Assembly: GCA_051861445.1 (NCBI GenBank)
Contig: JBHYCS010000002.1
Span: 1-64,000 of the forward strand
DNA: 64,000 nucleotides
From: Parasediminibacterium sp051861445
GTDB lineage: Bacteria > Bacteroidota > Bacteroidia > Chitinophagales > Chitinophagaceae
Direction: 5' to 3'
Shown here one piece after another: positions 9,208-19,800 of the stretch (positions are counted from its first letter, which is position 1; the number at the start of each line of letters is the position of its first letter). A program made the position numbers and the translations under genes. The notes under the pieces are model-generated. The model was not told the origin of the DNA. It saw only the letters and a program-made list of their open reading frames with translations, and did no database searches.

Positions 9208-11373
9208 TTATTTTTTTGAATGAATTTTTAAAAGTTGACTAAATACGTTTTGATATTGATCATCGATTATTTGAACAACGTAACTACCACCTTTCAATGT
9301 ATTTACAGGAATTGATTGTGTAAGAGAATGTATAATCTTTTGAAGTACAACTTCTCCATACATATCTATAATTCGAACGTGTAATTTTTTACCATTACTG
9401 TCAATGCCTTTTATATAAAAGAATGAGTGTGCAGGATTTGGGTAAATGGTATACAACGATGAGTGAGCACTGACTATTTTAATAATATTGGTATAAGATA
9501 ACCTTCCGTTTGAATAAATCAATTTTAGCCTGAAATAAGCGTTTGTAGACAATGCTTTTACTTGTACTGAATAGCTTTGGTGTACACTTGCAATAACAGA
9601 TGTAATTGTAGTAAAGTGAATACCATCGATACTTTGTTCAACCCAAAATGAGCTGAATATATTTGGATTGGTAACAGTCCAAGATAAATCCACAAATGAG
9701 TGTTGGGCTAATTCTCCTGTAAATAATAAAACATCATTTGAGAGTAACTGAACAGCATTTTTTGCACCTACCATGGTAGAATCTAAAACGTTATACAACA
9801 AAGAATTCGTTACCGTATTTAATTCTATTGCCCCTACGTCAAAAACAGTATTTCTAGTTTTGCCAAACACATCTCTTCCTTGAATATATGCTTGATATGT
9901 ATTTGAATTAATAGCTGCATCTTGTACAATACTTGGTGGCAAAAACAAATTGTTTTGTCGTGCTGCAACTGTAAAATTTGTTGATGTAAAACCACCTGTA
10001 TTTACCAAACCTATACCGTTTGGAGCATTTACAATGTTTCCTTCAGCTGTGTATGTTAGTTCCGTATTTACAGCATCAATGTAAGCTGCTTGTCCACTCA
10101 TCAGTTTCACTAAATTATTGGCTACTACAACTCCTTTGGGCTGAAACGTATTATCACCACCATCAGTATAACCAACAACAATTCCTGCACCACCACTACA
10201 ATTGATAATACTATTAAAAGCAACAATGGTGCTATCGGCAGGAAAATATCCAGAGGCTTTAGATGCATTAACAGTATCGTTTGTAGATGAAAGTCCGTTG
10301 TATAAAATAATAGGACAACGAGCAGATGTTAAACTATTTCGATTGCCATTTAATCCTTCGAAATAATTGTTTACAATCACATGACCTTTATCTATTACAC
10401 GTATCCCATAAGCCCTTGTTATTGTTGCATCGTCTACAATAAAAAAGTTGCTAAATACCTTACAATATCTTCCATGCCTTAAGGTTAAACCACCATTACA
10501 ATTTTTAAACGTATTGGCGTAGTAAGAATTGAAATCAGATTTATTAGAGATAATTTCAGGTTCGGTTTGTCTGCAATTTTCAAAAAGGTTATAGGCAATC
10601 GTATTAAATCCATCTGTACGAGAAGTGGTGCTTGTTCCTACACGTATAGTTTCGCCACCATTATCGCCTAAATAACCTCTACCATTAAAATAGTTAGAAT
10701 CAATAAGATGATAAGTACTTATTGATGGTTGAGGATAATTGGTATTATCGTACCAAACAGTGATTGTTGCACCAGCATTATTTTTTTGAATAAATGTGCA
10801 ATGATCTACTCTATTATTGGTGCCATAAATAGAAACCCATTTATTATCAATATCAGGTAAAGTGCCAGCTACAGAACCTGTAGAATCGCTATTGTATCGA
10901 TTGATTGTAATGTTACTAAGTCTACAGAAAAAGGCTAAGTTGGTAGATGAGCTTCTAAACTGAACAACATCATTGTTACCAGCATTTCCTGTTGTAAATC
11001 TAAATCCTGTTACATGTATGCGTTTGCCAGAAAACTGTAAATAAGTATTGCCAGTAAAGGTTACACCACTTACTGTTTCAGCTTTTAAAATAATCCAATT
11101 ACTTGTGTTTGTACCATTTGTATTGGAAAAATTTATTTGTCCAAAGTTGTATGTACCGTTTACAACAATAACCGTATCACCTGGCAAAGCATTGGTCATT
11201 CTTTGCTGCAAATCTGCTTTAGTAGATACCATATAATTGGTTGCAGATGATTGTAATGTGATGAACAAAAAGCTGCATAGAAAAATAAATGCACAAGAGT
11301 GCGACGCCACTACAGCCAAATAGTAGTACCTAAGCTGGTTACATAAAAAATGATATAGTGGCTTATTAATCAT
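9208..11373 (-). CDS. Alginate lyase PL6 with T9SS sorting tail
   Basis: 721 residues. The N-terminus has an unusually long segment before the hydrophobic core (FIFLCSFLFITLQSSA). The PL6 beta-helix spans roughly 45-500 with Lys278 in 'EIISNKS' and Arg299 in 'LTLRHG', the 21-residue spacing of the family. A fibronectin-like segment (about 545-635) and a type A sorting tail ('YTIYPNPAHSFFYIKG') follow, so the enzyme should be exported by T9SS to the cell surface or medium to start alginate breakdown. Its ATG overlaps the stop of the esterase gene (TAATG), implying translational coupling and supporting this start. Residues about 9-27 are encoded by a copy of a dispersed repeat. Confidence 0.9.
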   Translation of the reverse strand: MINKPLYHFLCNQLRYYYLAVVASHSCAFIFLCSFLFITLQSSATNYMVSTKADLQQRMTNALPGDTVIVVNGTYNFGQINFSNTNGTNTSNWIILKAETVSGVTFTGNTYLQFSGKRIHVTGFRFTTGNAGNNDVVQFRSSSTNLAFFCRLSNITINRYNSDSTGSVAGTLPDIDNKWVSIYGTNNRVDHCTFIQKNNAGATITVWYDNTNYPQPSISTYHLIDSNYFNGRGYLGDNGGETIRVGTSTTSRTDGFNTIAYNLFENCRQTEPEIISNKSDFNSYYANTFKNCNGGLTLRHGRYCKVFSNFFIVDDATITRAYGIRVIDKGHVIVNNYFEGLNGNRNSLTSARCPIILYNGLSSTNDTVNASKASGYFPADSTIVAFNSIINCSGGAGIVVGYTDGGDNTFQPKGVVVANNLVKLMSGQAAYIDAVNTELTYTAEGNIVNAPNGIGLVNTGGFTSTNFTVAARQNNLFLPPSIVQDAAINSNTYQAYIQGRDVFGKTRNTVFDVGAIELNTVTNSLLYNVLDSTMVGAKNAVQLLSNDVLLFTGELAQHSFVDLSWTVTNPNIFSSFWVEQSIDGIHFTTITSVIASVHQSYSVQVKALSTNAYFRLKLIYSNGRLSYTNIIKIVSAHSSLYTIYPNPAHSFFYIKGIDSNGKKLHVRIIDMYGEVVLQKIIHSLTQSIPVNTLKGGSYVVQIIDDQYQNVFSQLLKIHSKK
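11293..11348 (-). repeat. Dispersed repeat copy 1, inside the PL6 signal-peptide region
   Basis: On the minus strand the sequence reads TTTTATGTAACCAGCT, 24 nt, then GGCGTCGCACTCTTGT. Both blocks match copy 3 (28141-28195) exactly, with nearly the same spacing, while the spacer differs. It lies in frame inside the start of the T9SS PL6 gene. Confidence 0.75.
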
Positions 11374-12263
11374 TATTGTGTTGTAATATTCAAAGCAGTT
11401 AAAAAAGTAGCGATAGCTGCAAACACTTCATCATTTTGCTCTTTGGTAAACTTTCCATGCAAGCCACCAGGTATTGTCATAAACTCATTTTTTACACCCA
11501 CTTCATCTAACTTCTTTTTCAATGAAACAGAATGTTGGTAAGGAACCGTAGGATCTGCATCTCCATGAACAATAAATATTGGCGGACTCGTTTTCTTTAC
11601 ATAATAAATTGGAGAAACAGATTTTGCAAAGGCTTCATCATTGGCTTTGCTGCCCAACCAATCAGTAGCAGAGCGACTTGTTTTAATTTTTCCATAAGCC
11701 CAATCCCACACATCTACAATTCCGTATTTATCTACGATTGCAGCAATGCTATAATTTTTTACATTTTTATAAATGCCGTCGAAAACATTATCGTTTTGCA
11801 AAAGCCCAGCCATTAAAGCCAAATGCCCACCAGCACTACCACCCATTACAACTATTTGATGAGGATTGATATTGAATTTTTGAGCATTTTGAACAACATA
11901 TAAAATGGCTGCTCGTACATCTTCAACAGCTGCAGGTGCAGTGGCTTGCCCTGTTAATCGATACTCAATATTAGCAACAGCATAACCCATTTTAAAGAAA
12001 GTGCTGAAGCCACCTTGAGACTCTTTTGTTCCGTTTTTCCAACCACCTCCATGTATGTTAAATATAATTGGAGTGGGTTTTTTAGCAGTAGGATTATAGT
12101 AAATATCTTCTCTTCCTTTCCATCCGTTTACTTCATGGTAAATAGCGTCTATTACAGCTTCATAACCTTTAGGATATTTAACTGGCTTGATAACTGCAGA
12201 ATCGGTTTGAGCAAAAACGGAACTTACAAATAAGCAAAAAATAAAAGCAAAAATTGATTTCAT
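11373..12263 (-). CDS. Secreted alpha/beta-hydrolase, probable carbohydrate esterase
   Basis: 296 residues with signal peptide MKSIFAFIFCLFVSSVFAQ. The oxyanion-hole motif 'HGGGW', nucleophile elbow 'GGSAGG' (Ser), Asp in 'HGDADPTVP' and His in 'GGLHGKF' complete an esterase/lipase triad of the BD-FAE / Abhydrolase_3 type. Size is normal for the family. It sits in the alginate operon and its stop overlaps the start of the T9SS PL6. Bacterial alginate is O-acetylated on mannuronate, so a deacetylating role is plausible; this is inference, and other ester substrates remain possible. Peptidase activity is unlikely given the HGGGW signature. Confidence 0.85.
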   Translation of the reverse strand: MKSIFAFIFCLFVSSVFAQTDSAVIKPVKYPKGYEAVIDAIYHEVNGWKGREDIYYNPTAKKPTPIIFNIHGGGWKNGTKESQGGFSTFFKMGYAVANIEYRLTGQATAPAAVEDVRAAILYVVQNAQKFNINPHQIVVMGGSAGGHLALMAGLLQNDNVFDGIYKNVKNYSIAAIVDKYGIVDVWDWAYGKIKTSRSATDWLGSKANDEAFAKSVSPIYYVKKTSPPIFIVHGDADPTVPYQHSVSLKKKLDEVGVKNEFMTIPGGLHGKFTKEQNDEVFAAIATFLTALNITTQ

Positions 12264-12280
12264 AAATATATTGTTTAGTG

Positions 12281-12323
12281 AGCTGTATCTCTTTATTCAA
12301 CTTCGGTGGCGTCGCACACTTGT
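12281..12323 (+). repeat. Dispersed repeat copy 2, in the kduI-esterase gap
   Basis: AGCTGTATC, then CTTTATTCAACT, then GGCGTCGCACACTTGT matches copy 3 with a 23-nt spacing between AGCT and GGCGTC in both. This copy lacks the TTTTATGTAACC part. It fills the 96-bp gap between kduI and the esterase gene, the widest gap within the operon. Confidence 0.7.
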
Positions 12324-12359
12324 ACTATTGTAATGCTATGCAACAAGTATGCAAACACA

Positions 12360-13190
12360 CTACAATAATGTAGCAATCGGCTGAGGATCCATATCTGTAA
12401 ATGCTTGATTTTCTCCTGCCATTCCCCAAATAAATCCATAACTAGCAGTGCCTACACCAAAATGCATGCTCCATGGTGGAGAAATTACCGCTTCATTATT
12501 TGCCATTATCAAATGCCTTGTTTCTTGTGGCTGTCCCATAAAATGCATAACTCTATGATCTGGATGAACATCGAAATAGAAATAAGCTTCCATTCTACGA
12601 GTGTGTGTATGTGGAGGCACTGAATTCCAAACGCTACCAGCTTCTAAAGCTGTTAAACCCATTACAAGCTGACAACTTTGAATACCATCTAAATGAATGT
12701 ATTTGTAAATGGTTCGTTTGTTCGAAGTGCTAATATCACCTAAATGAACAGGAGAAGCCTCCTCTTTAGTCATGCTTCTATTAGGATATGAATGATGTGC
12801 TGGTACAGATAACAAGTAAAACATTGCAGGATGTTGGGCATCTTCACTTGTAAAGCTTACTTCTTTAGTACCTTTTCCTAAATACACACATTCTAATCTA
12901 TCAATATTAAATGCAGCATCATCGGCATTTACAACGCCTTTCCCTCCAATATTAATAATTCCCATTTCTCTACGCTCTAGAAAATAGTTGGCTTTTAGTT
13001 CGTCTGGATTATCCAAACGAATAGACCCATTAACAGGAACAACACCTCCCACAATTAATCTATCGTAATGAGAATAAACCAACTCTATACGATTCGGCTG
13101 CATTAAATGTTGAACTAAAAAATGTTCACGTAATGCTTGTGTGTTCATTTCACTTGTTTCTTTCGGACTATTCTGAAATCGTATTTGCAT
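12360..13190 (-). CDS. kduI: 5-dehydro-4-deoxy-D-glucuronate isomerase
   Basis: 276 residues, the usual KduI length. The cupin metal site is clear: His194 and His196 in 'PPHTHTRRMEAY', Glu201 in the same block, and the distal His in 'SPPWSMHFG', two residues offset from the E. coli enzyme. KduI converts 5-keto-4-deoxyuronate (DKI) to 2,5-diketo-3-deoxygluconate in the cytoplasm; KduD then reduces that to KDG. It is usually tied to pectin or glycosaminoglycan use. Its presence inside an alginate operon suggests an alternative route for the unsaturated monomer, or a broader uronate diet. It starts 10 bp after the preceding T9SS gene's stop. Confidence 0.95.
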   Translation of the reverse strand: MQIRFQNSPKETSEMNTQALREHFLVQHLMQPNRIELVYSHYDRLIVGGVVPVNGSIRLDNPDELKANYFLERREMGIINIGGKGVVNADDAAFNIDRLECVYLGKGTKEVSFTSEDAQHPAMFYLLSVPAHHSYPNRSMTKEEASPVHLGDISTSNKRTIYKYIHLDGIQSCQLVMGLTALEAGSVWNSVPPHTHTRRMEAYFYFDVHPDHRVMHFMGQPQETRHLIMANNEAVISPPWSMHFGVGTASYGFIWGMAGENQAFTDMDPQPIATLL

Positions 13191-13200
13191 CTGTTTTTTA

Positions 13201-15228
13201 TTATGATTTTATAAATGATTTGGTAGTTATTAATTTACCTTTTGTGATAATTTGAATTTGATGTAAGCCTTTGTTAAATGAAGTTGTATTTACGCTTGTA
13301 GACGCTGACACTGCTGTAAACGCATGTACAATTTTTCCTGATGATTCTAGTATTCGTACAACAGAATCATCAGGAATACCAACAATATTTATCACCTGTT
13401 TACTAGGGTTAGGAAATATCTGTAATGCTTTTGCTGAATGATTAGATACCAATAAAACATTGCTATACACTGTAGATTGGTTATACAATCGTAATTGAAT
13501 TCTATAATACTGAGGTGCTTCATTTACAGATGAATCAATTAACGAATATTTTTTTTGAATCGATTTTGATATTTGCTTAAAAGCAAAAAACTTTACACCA
13601 TCATTACTTTTTTGCAATTCAATGACATTTACATTCAAATCATTATCAAGCGACCAACTAAGCTGAGTGAAGTGATTTAATTGGTTTGCTTTAAATTGAT
13701 GAATTTGATTGGATAAAAGCGTTGTTGATAATCTATCTTGCAATTGACTCTTAAACAAACTAGGTATAGATGTTATAGATGCACCAACAGACTCAACTAT
13801 ACCAAGTGGCTCTGTTGTAAACACACCAATATTAGTTATGGCTGCCACACAACCAATTGCCCAATTTCTATGATCGCCCTGAGGATCTTGAATGATGATG
13901 TTATTGGCTTTACAATTCCATAGCATTGTTTGTGCAGCCACCCAACCATGACCTGTTCCTGAATTGGTTCTATTTTGAATATTAATGCTTCCGTTTGCAA
14001 CAATATTATCGAATAAAATACCGGTAGACCAACGATGATGTGGACCAATATCATTTAATTGATTGGTTGCTGTACAATTATAAAATACATTTGGACCAGC
14101 AGTTTGACTACCATTTACAAAATCATGTCGTCCATTTCTAGTAAAACAATTTTGTACTAAACAACGTTGCCCATCTACATTAAAAGAGTAGCGTCTGCTA
14201 CCAGAAACTTGAGATCTAGCATCAAGCATTCTACAACTATCTACCGTAATAAAGCTAGCTGCAGATTGAATATGAACAGCTGAAAAACCAAAGTATAATA
14301 CATCAATATTTTTAACCCAAGATTGAGCAATGTTTTGAAGAGCAATGGCTGTCCATCCATGTTGTTCATCGGTTTCAGAAGCATATACAGATGAAATACG
14401 CATGTTTTCTATAGCACAATTTCGAATTCGATTATCAGTAAATTTTACCAATTCTCCATCTGCATATATTGGATCAATTACATCAACATTTGGTGCATCT
14501 AAGGTTATTTTATTTTCATTTATGGCTGTAATTTTTCTTTCATAATACACATCATAAGCCGAAGTTGTCCAACCCCATTGAGCCATATTCAATAAATCAA
14601 TCCAAGATTGTTTAGGAATACGATGTATGAAAACATTGTCATTTACTTGAAAACTATGTGGAGTAGAAACAGATATCTCTTTTGCACCAATAGGAACATA
14701 AGCATCTACAATATCCTTTCTTGAAGAAGATATAGTGTTTGTTGCACTAGTTCCTGCAATGTAAAATAAGCTATGTTGTGCTATTTTAGTAGCAATAATA
14801 TTTGTTCCATCACCATTTTCTCCCTCTCCTCTCAAAATAATTCCACTAGTTGCAATACGAATCGTATCACTAACATTATAAGTTCCTTTTGACAATAAAA
14901 TAGCACCTCTAAATCCATCTGCATTTAAAGGTAGTGTTGCTACTTCTTGAATAGCGTTTTGAATATGAATTCTATTATCACCAACAATAGGAGAAATGGT
15001 TTTAACTATCGGTACATTTGGAATTGGTGATTCACTATTCTTATAGCCAACGCCACTGTAATCGGGTATTCTATTCCCTTTAGAATCAGCTGTATATATT
15101 AATTTACCTTGAGCATCTACTGTTATCAATGTAGATGTTTGAGCAGTAACCACACACAAAAACAGGCAGCAAAAAACCCATGTTAAAAGGCAGTGCTTCT
15201 GATGTTGTTTATTGTACTTTAAAAACAT
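13201..15228 (-). CDS. T9SS-exported parallel beta-helix protein, possible novel lyase
   Basis: 675 residues: a long-n-region signal peptide ending VVTAQ, a pectate-lyase-3-like beta-helix (about 35-520) and a type A sorting tail ('LQIFPNPSKQVINIVG'). The N-terminal part 'NRIPDYSGVGYKNSE' and 'HIQNAIQEVATLP' resembles pectate-lyase-superfamily starts. The richest block is around 370-430: 'SRRYSFNVDGQRCLVQNC', 'GRHDFVNGSQTAGPNVFY' and 'NDIGPHHRWSTGILFDN', dense in Arg, His and Asp, and a good candidate for an active site. No PL6 or PL1 signature is present. It lies directly after SusD, where surface enzymes or glycan-binding proteins of such loci usually sit. The substrate is unknown; alginate is inferred from context. 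Confidence 0.8.
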   Translation of the reverse strand: MFLKYNKQHQKHCLLTWVFCCLFLCVVTAQTSTLITVDAQGKLIYTADSKGNRIPDYSGVGYKNSESPIPNVPIVKTISPIVGDNRIHIQNAIQEVATLPLNADGFRGAILLSKGTYNVSDTIRIATSGIILRGEGENGDGTNIIATKIAQHSLFYIAGTSATNTISSSRKDIVDAYVPIGAKEISVSTPHSFQVNDNVFIHRIPKQSWIDLLNMAQWGWTTSAYDVYYERKITAINENKITLDAPNVDVIDPIYADGELVKFTDNRIRNCAIENMRISSVYASETDEQHGWTAIALQNIAQSWVKNIDVLYFGFSAVHIQSAASFITVDSCRMLDARSQVSGSRRYSFNVDGQRCLVQNCFTRNGRHDFVNGSQTAGPNVFYNCTATNQLNDIGPHHRWSTGILFDNIVANGSINIQNRTNSGTGHGWVAAQTMLWNCKANNIIIQDPQGDHRNWAIGCVAAITNIGVFTTEPLGIVESVGASITSIPSLFKSQLQDRLSTTLLSNQIHQFKANQLNHFTQLSWSLDNDLNVNVIELQKSNDGVKFFAFKQISKSIQKKYSLIDSSVNEAPQYYRIQLRLYNQSTVYSNVLLVSNHSAKALQIFPNPSKQVINIVGIPDDSVVRILESSGKIVHAFTAVSASTSVNTTSFNKGLHQIQIITKGKLITTKSFIKS

Positions 15229-15271
15229 ATACTATTGAATTAAGAAATAACCAAACCCGATCAATAAAAAA

Positions 15272-16813
15272 TCAATACCCTTTATTTTGAGGAATAACCA
15301 ATTGTGTATTGGTATCAATTTCTCTTTGTGGAATAGGAAGTAAAAGTTTATCTACATTAATGTTTGCTTGCAATTGTGCTAACGTTGGTACAGGTGCATA
15401 ATACTGACTATAATGTCTTGCATACTCTCTTGCAAAATTTGCTCGAATGGTATTAATAGCATTAACAGAAGTAAGGGTTGTACCAAATCGTACCAAATCA
15501 AAGAAGCGATGGTTTTCAAAAGCAAACTCTAAACGACGTTCGTTAGATAAAGCGGCTTCAAATAATTCAACCGTATTGATTGTAGTAGTATTGAGAGCAG
15601 GCAGTGTAGTTCTTACTCGTACTTGATTTATTAAAGCAATACTAGATGCACTAAATCCTTGTGCTTCTGCCAACATCAATAACACATCTGCATATCTAAT
15701 AACAGGCCAATCGTTTTCTGCATCTCTTACAATTGTTACAGGTGAAATATACTTACGTGTGTACACTCGTTGTGTAGAACCTGTTCCAAAATAAGCAATT
15801 TGTAAAGCTCTACGAGCATCTGCGGCAACATAAGCAGTATCTAATTCTGTAGTTGGTGTATTTAATCCACTACCATCACCATTTACGACATTCGAACCAC
15901 TATTTAATGGTGCAAATGTATTGGCGAAAGGAGATCCAATTCCTAATCCACCTGCTTTATATCGAATAGCAAATAATATTTCTGAATTCATTTCATTAGA
16001 AATAGAAAACACATTTGCATAACTTGATTGTAAGCTGTAACCGCTATTTGCAATGATATCATTCAACAAAACGATTGCTTCAGATTTTCTATTTAAAGTC
16101 AGATATACTTTTGCTAATAACGCTTTTGCAGCCCATGCATTTGCTCTCCCTAAACTTGTTGTAGGTATTTGGCTAAATCGAACATTACTCAATGAATCGC
16201 TTGCCATTTTTAAATCAGCAATAATGAGTTTATACATTTCATCAGCACTACTTCTATTTACCTTTTTGGCTTCTGCTGCTAAAATTGGTTCTGTTAAAAT
16301 AAATACACCACCAAACAAACGAACCAAGTTAAAATAATGATACGCTCTTATAAATAAAGCTTCTGATGCCATTCTTTTTCTTTCAGCTTGTGTAGAAGGA
16401 ATAGTGATATCTCCATAAATGTTTGTCCCTGAAATTGAATCGTAACTAACAGCTAAAGTCTTTAATACAAGATTTGCGTTTCTAATGTTATTGTATGTAT
16501 TAGACCAATAGTTATATACTTGAGCATGTGGTGGATTAACTGTAAACATATCTAACTCATTCAATTCAATGTTACCAACAGTAGAACTACTAGCAGAACC
16601 TTGTCTAGAAACATCTGTACGTAAGTCTGTAAGCATCCATTCTGTAAGCATAGGAGCTTGTAAGCCATTGTAACAACCAGTAAGTCCTGCATTTACCTCA
16701 GCAGCGTTTTGAAAATAAGTAATTGTACTTAAGTTAGATTGTGGTATTACATCAATTATTTTATTGCAACTAGTAATAGTAATTGCAAGCATGATATAGA
16801 TGAATGATTTCAT
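15272..16813 (-). CDS. susD: SusD/RagB-type surface glycan-binding lipoprotein
   Basis: 513 residues with lipobox ending at Cys16 (ITITSC). Family hallmarks are 'IPQSNLST' after the lipid anchor, 'NNIRNANLVL', 'ALFIRAYHYFNLVRLFG' (TPR-like helix), 'DVLLMLAEAQG' and 'NERRLEFAFENHRFFDLVRFG' near the C-terminus. SusD proteins cap the SusC channel on the outer surface and hold oligosaccharides for import. The gene follows susC by 19 bp. In this operon the ligand is probably alginate oligosaccharide, inferred from neighbours. Confidence 0.96.
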   Translation of the reverse strand: MKSFIYIMLAITITSCNKIIDVIPQSNLSTITYFQNAAEVNAGLTGCYNGLQAPMLTEWMLTDLRTDVSRQGSASSSTVGNIELNELDMFTVNPPHAQVYNYWSNTYNNIRNANLVLKTLAVSYDSISGTNIYGDITIPSTQAERKRMASEALFIRAYHYFNLVRLFGGVFILTEPILAAEAKKVNRSSADEMYKLIIADLKMASDSLSNVRFSQIPTTSLGRANAWAAKALLAKVYLTLNRKSEAIVLLNDIIANSGYSLQSSYANVFSISNEMNSEILFAIRYKAGGLGIGSPFANTFAPLNSGSNVVNGDGSGLNTPTTELDTAYVAADARRALQIAYFGTGSTQRVYTRKYISPVTIVRDAENDWPVIRYADVLLMLAEAQGFSASSIALINQVRVRTTLPALNTTTINTVELFEAALSNERRLEFAFENHRFFDLVRFGTTLTSVNAINTIRANFAREYARHYSQYYAPVPTLAQLQANINVDKLLLPIPQREIDTNTQLVIPQNKGY

Positions 16814-16832
16814 AGTTACTTTTTTAAGTAGG

Positions 16833-19800
16833 TTAAAAGTTAATATCTAAACCAAATAGAATTGTACGTGGCATTGGAAAACCACCACGTTGATATCCTA
16901 AAATAAGCGGTGTTGCATAAGCTCCTGTTGTAAGCCTTGCTTCAGGATTAATACCTCTATAACCATTGGCCATGATTACAAAAGCATTTTGCACCGAACA
17001 ATAAAAACGCAATCCACTAAGCTTTGCTATTGAAGCTACTTTAGTTGGTAATTTATATCCGATTGTTAATTCACGTAAGGCCATGTACGATCCATCTTCA
17101 ACAACATAATCGGTAAGTAATTGATTAAAGCCATTATTAAAATAAGGTGTTTTTCCATCACCAGGATACATGGCACTCACCCATCTGTTAGCTGTATAGT
17201 TTTTATTTAATCTTCTACTTTCATTGTAAAAAGCATCACCATTTATAAGGCTCACACCTTGTACACCTTGCAATAAAAAGCTTACATCAAAAGCCTTGTA
17301 GGTAAAGTTGTTTGTAATGCCCCAAGTAAATTTTGGAAGTGGTGACCCAATTTGGGTACGATCGTCTACATCAATTTTATTATCATTATTTATGTCTTGC
17401 AGTTTTAATCCACCTGGTGTAAAATAATTGGTTAAATTAGAGGTTAATCCTTTTGCTCTAGCATCATCAATCTCAGCTTGTGATTGCCACACACCAGCAG
17501 TTTTGTATCCATAAAATTGCACCAACTGATTACCAACTCCAGCTCTATAAATTTCATTTCTTTCGCCATAATTCAACTGAAAAGATTCACCACCTAATTC
17601 AAGTAATTTATTGGTATTAAAAGAAATATTGGCAGATGTTTTCCACGTAAAATGTTTTGCAACCACATTGTTTGTACTCAACTCAAATTCAATACCTGAG
17701 TTTCTTAATTTTCCAATATTATTCCATGTTTCGTTTACACCAGTAAAGCCCATGCTTGCTTGCCTTAACAATAGCTGATCTGTTTTAGATTGATACACAT
17801 CTATTGTTAAGTTAATTTTACTTTTAAACATAGAAATATCTACACCAAAATTGGCTGCAAAAGTGCGTTCCCATGTAATGTTTGGATTGGATAAAATATC
17901 TCTTGATAATGCTACACCTAAAGTAGTAGTACCAACACCTGAACCAAACGCATAATTAGAAGGATATAATAAATCTACGAAAGCAAAATCTGCGATTGCA
18001 TTATTACCTGTAGCTCCATAACTAGCTCTAAATTTTAACTGACTAATCCAATTAACATTTTGAATAAACTTTTCTTTAGAAGCTACCCAACCTAATGAAA
18101 CAGCAGGAAAACTTCCCCATTTTCTACCTGGTGCAAAATAAGAGCTGCCATCTGTTCTGAAACTAGCTGTAAACAAATACTTATCGTTATAACTATAGTT
18201 TACTCTACCTAGATAAGATAATAAACCGATTTGATTTTTGAATGAATTTGTACTTGACTGATCTATTTGTAAGGCAGTATTAAGCGTACGAATATTATCG
18301 CTTGGGAAATCAATACCTGTTGTTTGCGATTCATTTATAAGGTTTTTTTGTGCTGTAAACCCTGCTAAAAAATTGAAGCTATGTGCTTTCACTTTTTTGT
18401 TATAGGATAATGTGTTTTCCGTTAATAAGTCAATAAATAATCTAGTATTATAAACACCTCTATTAACCAATCCATCGGCCGTAGAGTTTCTATTGGTAAA
18501 ATCTAATCCATCAGTGTAGGAAACAAACGCACTTAACTTAGATTTAAAATCTAAATCTTTTGCTAATGTTATTGTTAAATCAGAGGTATTCAATGCTCTA
18601 TAATCTGCAGAATTGATAGACCGAGTTTCCATAATGGACTTTGGAGAATTATTCGAAGTATTGAATGGATTTACAGTAGATGTTCCACTACTCCAAGTTG
18701 TACCATCTGGCATTAAACCACTATAAGTAAGATTACTAAAATGTCTTGCTTGTGCCCAATCACCAGGACGAATAGCAGCCCACTGTGGTAATTGATTTAC
18801 AAAAGCTGCTGTTTTATCGGTATGTTTAACTGGTAGAAAAGAGTAGAATCTATAAAAATCGATGAAAGAAGTAGCTGGTCTTTCTCTTGTTGAATACGAG
18901 GGGTTAAAGTTTAAATTCAACTTTACTTTTTTACCCAACTGCATGTCTAATCTTGCTCTTAATGTTAATCTGTTAAATGAGCTATGATGCATTAATCCAT
19001 CATCTTTTTGATAAGATCCTGAAACAAAATATTTTACTTCTTTTTTTCCACCTGAAACACTTAACTGTACATTGCTCATATTGGCATCTCTTACGGCTTC
19101 TTTTTGCCAATCGGTGCCTTTTCCATCAAGTAAAGTTTGTTCTATTACGTAAGAAGCTCTTTCACCCGGCGTAATTAAGTTTCTGCTGTTTACAGGCACT
19201 GTAGGATCATTTGCTCTTAAAGCTGCTTCATCAAAATGTAATTTTGTAAACTCTGTTACCGACATTAAAGGATGTAATTTGTAAGACGATTTAATGCCTG
19301 AAGAAGCTTTTAAATTATAACGAGCTTTATCTGCTTTACCTTCTTTTGTAGTAATTAAAATAACACCATTAGCACCTCTTGAACCATAAATGGCTGATGA
19401 AGCTGCATCTTTTAAAACTTCCACACTTTCTACATCGGCCATATTTACAAATGCCAATCCATCAGGAACAGGATGTCCATCTACCACAACTAATGGATTA
19501 GAACCAGCACTGATAGACGTAGTGCCTCGTATATTAATTTTAGGCGCTGCACCTGCTTCTGATGTTAAATTCTGTATTTGAACACCAGCCATCTTTCCTT
19601 GTAATGCTTGGTCGAGGCGAGCAACAGGAACCTCATCTAATCGTTCATTTTTATATTTAACAACCGACCCTGTAACACTCGATTTTTTTTGTGTACCATA
19701 ACCAATTACAATTACCTCACTTTCAGTTGAAGGCGTTGCAACCAACTCTACATTGATAGTTGTGTTAGTACCAACAGTAATTAGCTGTGAAGCATAGCCA

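Noticed and set aside
11293..12323. Insertion sequence remnants around the 11-12 kb repeats
   Set aside because: No transposase fragment or long terminal inverted repeats; only short dispersed blocks are seen.
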